A stretch of DNA of 8,164 nt from Synechococcales cyanobacterium PMM_0073 (GTDB taxonomy: Bacteria > Cyanobacteriota > Cyanobacteriia > Elainellales > Elainellaceae). Below, in pieces: positions 5,448 to 8,164 of this stretch; position 1 is the stretch's first letter, and every line of letters begins with the position of its first letter. The DNA is taken from NCBI GenBank assembly GCA_949127695.1, contig CASBQH010000162.1, forward strand, positions 1 to 8,164. The letters are read 5' to 3'. Both the position numbers and the translations under genes were made by a program. The notes beneath the pieces were generated by a model. It saw only the letters and a program-made list of their open reading frames with translations, was not told the DNA's origin and did not search any database.

Positions 5448-6125
5448 ATGGCCAAAACACTTCCCTATAGCGACGAGCAGATTTCAGTCTGGCTGAGAGG
5501 GCTATTGACAGTAGCCTGGGCAGATGGCCACTATGATCCTGAAGAGCAGGCGCTAATTGTCGATTTGATGCAGGCAGATTTGGTTCAGTCTGAGCTGCCA
5601 GACAGCCCGCAGCAGATTGAGCCAGTTCAGCCAGAGGCGTTGGCTGCGGTGTTGGGTCAAGAAAGCAAGGCGGCAGAAAACTTTATGCGGACAGCCGTGA
5701 TGATGGCCATTGCCGACGGCACCTACTCCAACCCCGAAGATGAGGTGCTGCATCAGTTTTGCACCGCGCTGGGGCTACAGCCCAAAATTCTGGAATCACT
5801 GCGGCTCACGCTTAACTATCGCCCAGACTCGACCATTGCGGGGGTTGAACAAACCGAAGCACATCATCTGGAGCCGCTCAAGCCCGTACAGGAATGGCTT
5901 GACCATCTGGATGTGCAAGATCCCCGGCTGGCCAAATTCTTATGTAAGATGATTCCGCCCCAATGTCCGTTTGAGCGCGACGTGAAGCTATTTGGCCAGA
6001 AGGTGGTACATATTCCGCCCATGTGCAAGATCAATCCCCTCTACGAACAGCTGGTCGGGCTGCGGTTTCGGGCGCTGAGCTATTTGGCCGATGACTGTCA
6101 GGAAGATGTTTCTAAGTATTGCTGA
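5448..6125 (+). CDS. TerB-like/Mo-dependent nitrogenase-like C-terminal domain protein
   Basis: A 225-residue, apparently soluble protein with two parts. The N-terminal half (about 10-125) resembles TerB-like tellurite-resistance domains: two acidic helical motifs, AWADGHYDPEEQ (23-34) and AIADGTYSNPEDE (87-99), whose aspartates and glutamates could bind a metal. The C-terminal part (about 145-225) is the Mo-nitro_C domain, with FLCKMIPPQCPFERD, VHIPPMCKINPLYEQLVGLRFRAL (partial citation of 186-210) and DDCQEDVSKYC. It carries five cysteines (166, 173, 193, 217, 225), a possible metal site. Despite the family name it is not a nitrogenase subunit, and no nif gene is nearby. The function is unknown to me. 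ATG 5448 gives a typical start, with a weak AGAGA a few bases upstream; it has its own promoter and stands alone, convergent with the dehydrogenase gene 30 bases away. Confidence 0.8.
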   Translation: MAKTLPYSDEQISVWLRGLLTVAWADGHYDPEEQALIVDLMQADLVQSELPDSPQQIEPVQPEALAAVLGQESKAAENFMRTAVMMAIADGTYSNPEDEVLHQFCTALGLQPKILESLRLTLNYRPDSTIAGVEQTEAHHLEPLKPVQEWLDHLDVQDPRLAKFLCKMIPPQCPFERDVKLFGQKVVHIPPMCKINPLYEQLVGLRFRALSYLADDCQEDVSKYC

Positions 6126-6155
6126 TATATGTATTTCTAATATATTCAATAAGGC

Positions 6156-7199
6156 TTAGGGATAAATCAAAATCTTGAATGTCTCCGGCTGGGGAGATAC
6201 AGCCAGCTCAACGGCAGCAGCGAGGTCTTTCAGCGCATAGCGGTCGCTAATTAGCGCATCGACATCAATCCGCTGGTTAAACACAATCTCGGCAGAGAGC
6301 GCTTGAAGCCGATAAGAGGAGCTGTAGCTGCCAATTAGATCAATCTCGCGGCGGTAGAGGATATTTGGGTTGATTGGGATCTCGATCTCGTCGGGGAATT
6401 CGGCAAAGAACAGAATTTTGCCCCCCTTGCGCGTGCAGTCTAGCGCCTGAAAGAAAGCTTTGGGGCTAGGAACGGCCAGCAGCGTCACATCAACGCCAGT
6501 GCCAGTCAGCGCCTGGATTTTGGCGACCAGGTCAGGATCGCGGGCATCAAAGGCCGCTTCAGCCCCCACGCTCAGCGCCTTGTCAATCCGGCTGGGCAGC
6601 AGATCTGTGGCAATCGCTCGCGCCCCAAAATACTTGACCAGCATGATAAACATCAGCCCAATTGGCCCTGCGCCCGTCACTAGCACAGTTTGGCCGGGAG
6701 CAATTTGGGCTTTTTTGACGGCCTTGAGACAGCAGTTGGTCGGCTCAACAAAGCTAGCCTGCTCAAAGCTGATCGCATCTGGGATGCGGATCAGGCCGCC
6801 GTTGCGGACAATATGCCCTGGCACCTTCACATAGTCTGCAAAGCCGCCGCCACTGGGCGTAAAGCCTGCTGTGGTGGTGATGTTTTTGTAAATCTCGCAC
6901 ATTGAGTAGTTTTCATGCAGGCAGTAGCTGCAATGCATACAGGGAATGTGATGCAGCACCACCACGCGCTCGCCCTCCTGCCAGTTGCTCACCGCCGACC
7001 CCACTGCGGCAATGCTGCCTGCGGTCTCATGCCCAAAGATCCGAGGCGGCTCGTAGAGCGGGTAGAGAATTTTTTTGATATCAGATTGGCAAAGCCCAAC
7101 CACCTGCACCTGCACCAAGACCTCATCTGCCGCGAGTTCTGGAACCGGAACTTCTTCGTAGCTGAGCTGCTTCACGCCGCGAAACACCTGTGCTTTCAT
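6156..7199 (-). CDS. Zinc-dependent medium-chain alcohol/polyol dehydrogenase
   Basis: A 347-residue medium-chain dehydrogenase/reductase, normal length and complete. Seen: the catalytic zinc ligands Cys37 (GLCQSD), His57 and Glu58 (GHE) and Glu152 (VEPTNCCLKA); the structural zinc lobe with Cys87, Cys90, Cys93 and Cys101; and the Rossmann motif GAGPIG (176-181) with Asp199 at the end of the next strand, which favours NAD over NADP. It is a cytosolic oxidoreductase that interconverts an alcohol and a carbonyl compound. It resembles the sorbitol/threonine dehydrogenase branch more than classic ethanol dehydrogenases, but the substrate cannot be read from the sequence. ATG 7199 gives the expected N-terminus (MKAQVF); AGG nine bases upstream is a weak ribosome site. 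It is divergent from the potassium regulator gene across 105 bases. Confidence 0.9.
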   Translation of the reverse strand: MKAQVFRGVKQLSYEEVPVPELAADEVLVQVQVVGLCQSDIKKILYPLYEPPRIFGHETAGSIAAVGSAVSNWQEGERVVVLHHIPCMHCSYCLHENYSMCEIYKNITTTAGFTPSGGGFADYVKVPGHIVRNGGLIRIPDAISFEQASFVEPTNCCLKAVKKAQIAPGQTVLVTGAGPIGLMFIMLVKYFGARAIATDLLPSRIDKALSVGAEAAFDARDPDLVAKIQALTGTGVDVTLLAVPSPKAFFQALDCTRKGGKILFFAEFPDEIEIPINPNILYRREIDLIGSYSSSYRLQALSAEIVFNQRIDVDALISDRYALKDLAAAVELAVSPQPETFKILIYP

Positions 7200-7304
7200 A
7201 GAGTTTGCCTGGAGTTAGGAAGGTCTTTGGGTTCTGGCTCAACTTTATCAGGGATTGCAGCCGCTACAGTAAAGCCAGAATCAGCGATCTGGAGAATTTA
7301 AATC

Positions 7305-7991
7305 ATGTATGTCTTAATTGGCGGTGCAGGCTTAATTGGACTAAATTTAGCCCAGAAATTGGTCGATCTAGGCCATACGGTAGCCGTAATTGACATCAAC
7401 CCCACCGCCTGCCGATATGCGCGAGAGCAAATGGGCGTGATGGCCTTTGAGGGCAGCGCCGTTAGCACCGACATTCTGCTTCAGGCTGGCATCCGCAAGG
7501 CAACGGCATTGGCGGCAGTTTTGCACAATGACGCGCTGAATCTGGCGATGGTGGCGCTGGCCAAGCACTATGGCGTCTCGCGGATTTTGGTGCGGATGCG
7601 TCACCGCGACTTTGCCGAACCCTACCGCATAGCAGGCGCAACTTCGGTAATTAGCACGATTGATCTGGCCGTCTCCACAATGGTCAACGCGATTGAATAT
7701 CCGCAGATTGAGTCGGTGATGCATTTTGAGCAGGATCAAATTGAGGTGCTGAAGCTGCCGATTTCTGCCGCCTCGCAGATTGCCAACCGCAGTCTGGCGC
7801 AGATTGCTCAAGATCCCTGCTTCCCAACCGGGGCGCTAATTATTGGCTATCAGGCGCATCCGCATGAAGATCTGGTGATCCCAAACGGCAGCACCATACT
7901 AGAAGCGGGTTCTACGGTGCTAATGGTGACAAAACCGGGCGCGATGCATCAGGTGATTGATTTTATCCAGGGCTGTAATTCGACGATTTAG
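7305..7991 (+). CDS. TrkA/KtrA-like potassium uptake regulator (RCK protein)
   Basis: A 228-residue soluble regulator of K+ uptake. Seen: the TrkA-N (RCK) Rossmann domain (about 1-130) with GGAGLIG (6-12) and Asp30 at the end of the second strand, as in NAD(H)/nucleotide-binding RCK proteins, and a TrkA-C domain (about 145-225). Known of the family: rings of such subunits sit on the cytosolic face of a TrkH/KtrB-type channel and gate it in response to bound ligands. With a single RCK unit it is KtrA-sized rather than E. coli TrkA-sized, which has two. No membrane partner gene is in view, so it must act with one encoded elsewhere. ATG 7305 has GGAG ten bases upstream (7291-7294). Whether it is the true KtrA orthologue is not settled by sequence alone. 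Confidence 0.9.
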   Translation: MYVLIGGAGLIGLNLAQKLVDLGHTVAVIDINPTACRYAREQMGVMAFEGSAVSTDILLQAGIRKATALAAVLHNDALNLAMVALAKHYGVSRILVRMRHRDFAEPYRIAGATSVISTIDLAVSTMVNAIEYPQIESVMHFEQDQIEVLKLPISAASQIANRSLAQIAQDPCFPTGALIIGYQAHPHEDLVIPNGSTILEAGSTVLMVTKPGAMHQVIDFIQGCNSTI

Positions 7992-7995
7992 CGAG

Positions 7996-8011
7996 CTTTG
8001 GCAAGCCAAAG
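7996..8011. terminator. Short hairpin just after the TrkA-like gene
   Basis: CTTTGG pairs with CCAAAG around CAAG, starting five bases after the stop. There is no U-tract. It is the first of three hairpins in a row and may protect the 3' end or help termination. Confidence 0.4.
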
Positions 8012-8020
8012 TGATTCTGC

Positions 8021-8054
8021 GTGAGTTTGTAGGGTTTTTACCCTAAAAACTCGC
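8021..8054. terminator. Strong hairpin, likely transcription terminator
   Basis: GAGTTTGTAGGGT (8023-8035) pairs with ACCCTAAAAACTC (8040-8052) at 12 of 13 positions around a TTTT loop, and can extend by two more pairs. No clear U-tract follows, so it is either a U-less terminator or a boundary structure that works for both strands. Confidence 0.55.
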
Positions 8055-8062
8055 TGCTTCAC

Positions 8063-8083
8063 CCCAAAATCTGCTGTTTTGGG
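8063..8083. terminator. Third hairpin with U-run in its arm
   Basis: CCCAAAA (8063-8069) pairs with TTTTGGG (8077-8083) around a seven-base loop. Only eight bases separate it from the preceding hairpin. The rest of the window, 8084-8164, holds no feature I can support. Confidence 0.4.
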
Positions 8084-8164
8084 CTGCGTAATGGCCTGCG
8101 TAGATCTACCGGATACAGTCGGCTAAATTAAAGATTGCGTGGGCTGTGACAGCATCCGCTCAAC

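Noticed and set aside
6123..6148. AT-only palindrome between the convergent genes (ATATAT at 6125-6130 and 6140-6145)
   Set aside because: The stem is six A-T pairs and too weak to call a terminator.
8123..8164. Possible minus-strand gene end (VERMLSQPTQSLI then stop)
   Set aside because: Only 13 codons are visible at the window edge; it is plausible as a convergent gene end but cannot be supported.
1..8164. HIP1 octamer GCGATCGC, frequent in many cyanobacteria
   Set aside because: I found none by eye, only partial CGATCG matches such as near 2220 and 4100. One window without it says little, since some cyanobacterial lineages lack it.

Overview
The window looks like cyanobacterial chromosome of moderate G+C. 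The evidence is the protein families: a UbiD-type decarboxylase of the plastoquinone-pathway type, a HupE/UreJ metal permease with a signal peptide and the AHHPMGG start seen in cyanobacterial homologues, a TerB-like plus Mo-nitro_C protein (a mainly cyanobacterial family), and a TrkA-type potassium regulator. Species cannot be named from sequence alone. No rRNA, tRNA, CRISPR array or intact insertion sequence is visible.

Left edge (1-588): the 3' part of a RelE/ParE-type toxin gene, a 137-base stretch with no clear gene, then the last ~73 codons of a polyamine-type ABC permease (PotC-like) with no 5' part. This is a broken, rearranged patch.

DNA repair operon (minus strand, 2567 to 541): a three-part Ada/AraC/AlkA fusion protein followed by an Ogt methyltransferase, joined by an ATGA overlap. 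Together they cover phosphotriester sensing, regulation, base excision of alkylated purines and direct reversal of O6-alkylguanine. The 3' end of ogt overlaps the permease remnant tail to tail.

Divergent region (2568-2724): four tandem 13-bp repeats lie between the repair operon and ubiD, and an Ada-box-like octamer sits just upstream of ubiD.

Quinone and metal genes (2725-5135): ubiD, then a well-formed cobalamin riboswitch whose P1 stem can be paired by eye, then hupE. The arrangement predicts that cobalt (or related metal) import is shut down when B12 is sufficient.

Intergenic 5136-5447: a nested inverted repeat (likely terminator), an unexplained ~170-base stretch and a good sigma70-type promoter for the next gene.

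Right half: the TerB-like/Mo-nitro_C protein (5448-6125), convergent with a zinc-dependent medium-chain dehydrogenase (7199-6156), which is divergent from a TrkA/KtrA-like potassium channel regulator (7305-7991). Three consecutive hairpins follow it. I see no evidence for a wholly new multi-gene system. The best leads are the repeat-containing divergent promoter of the alkylation-repair operon, the riboswitch-hupE unit, and the broken permease locus next to a toxin gene.
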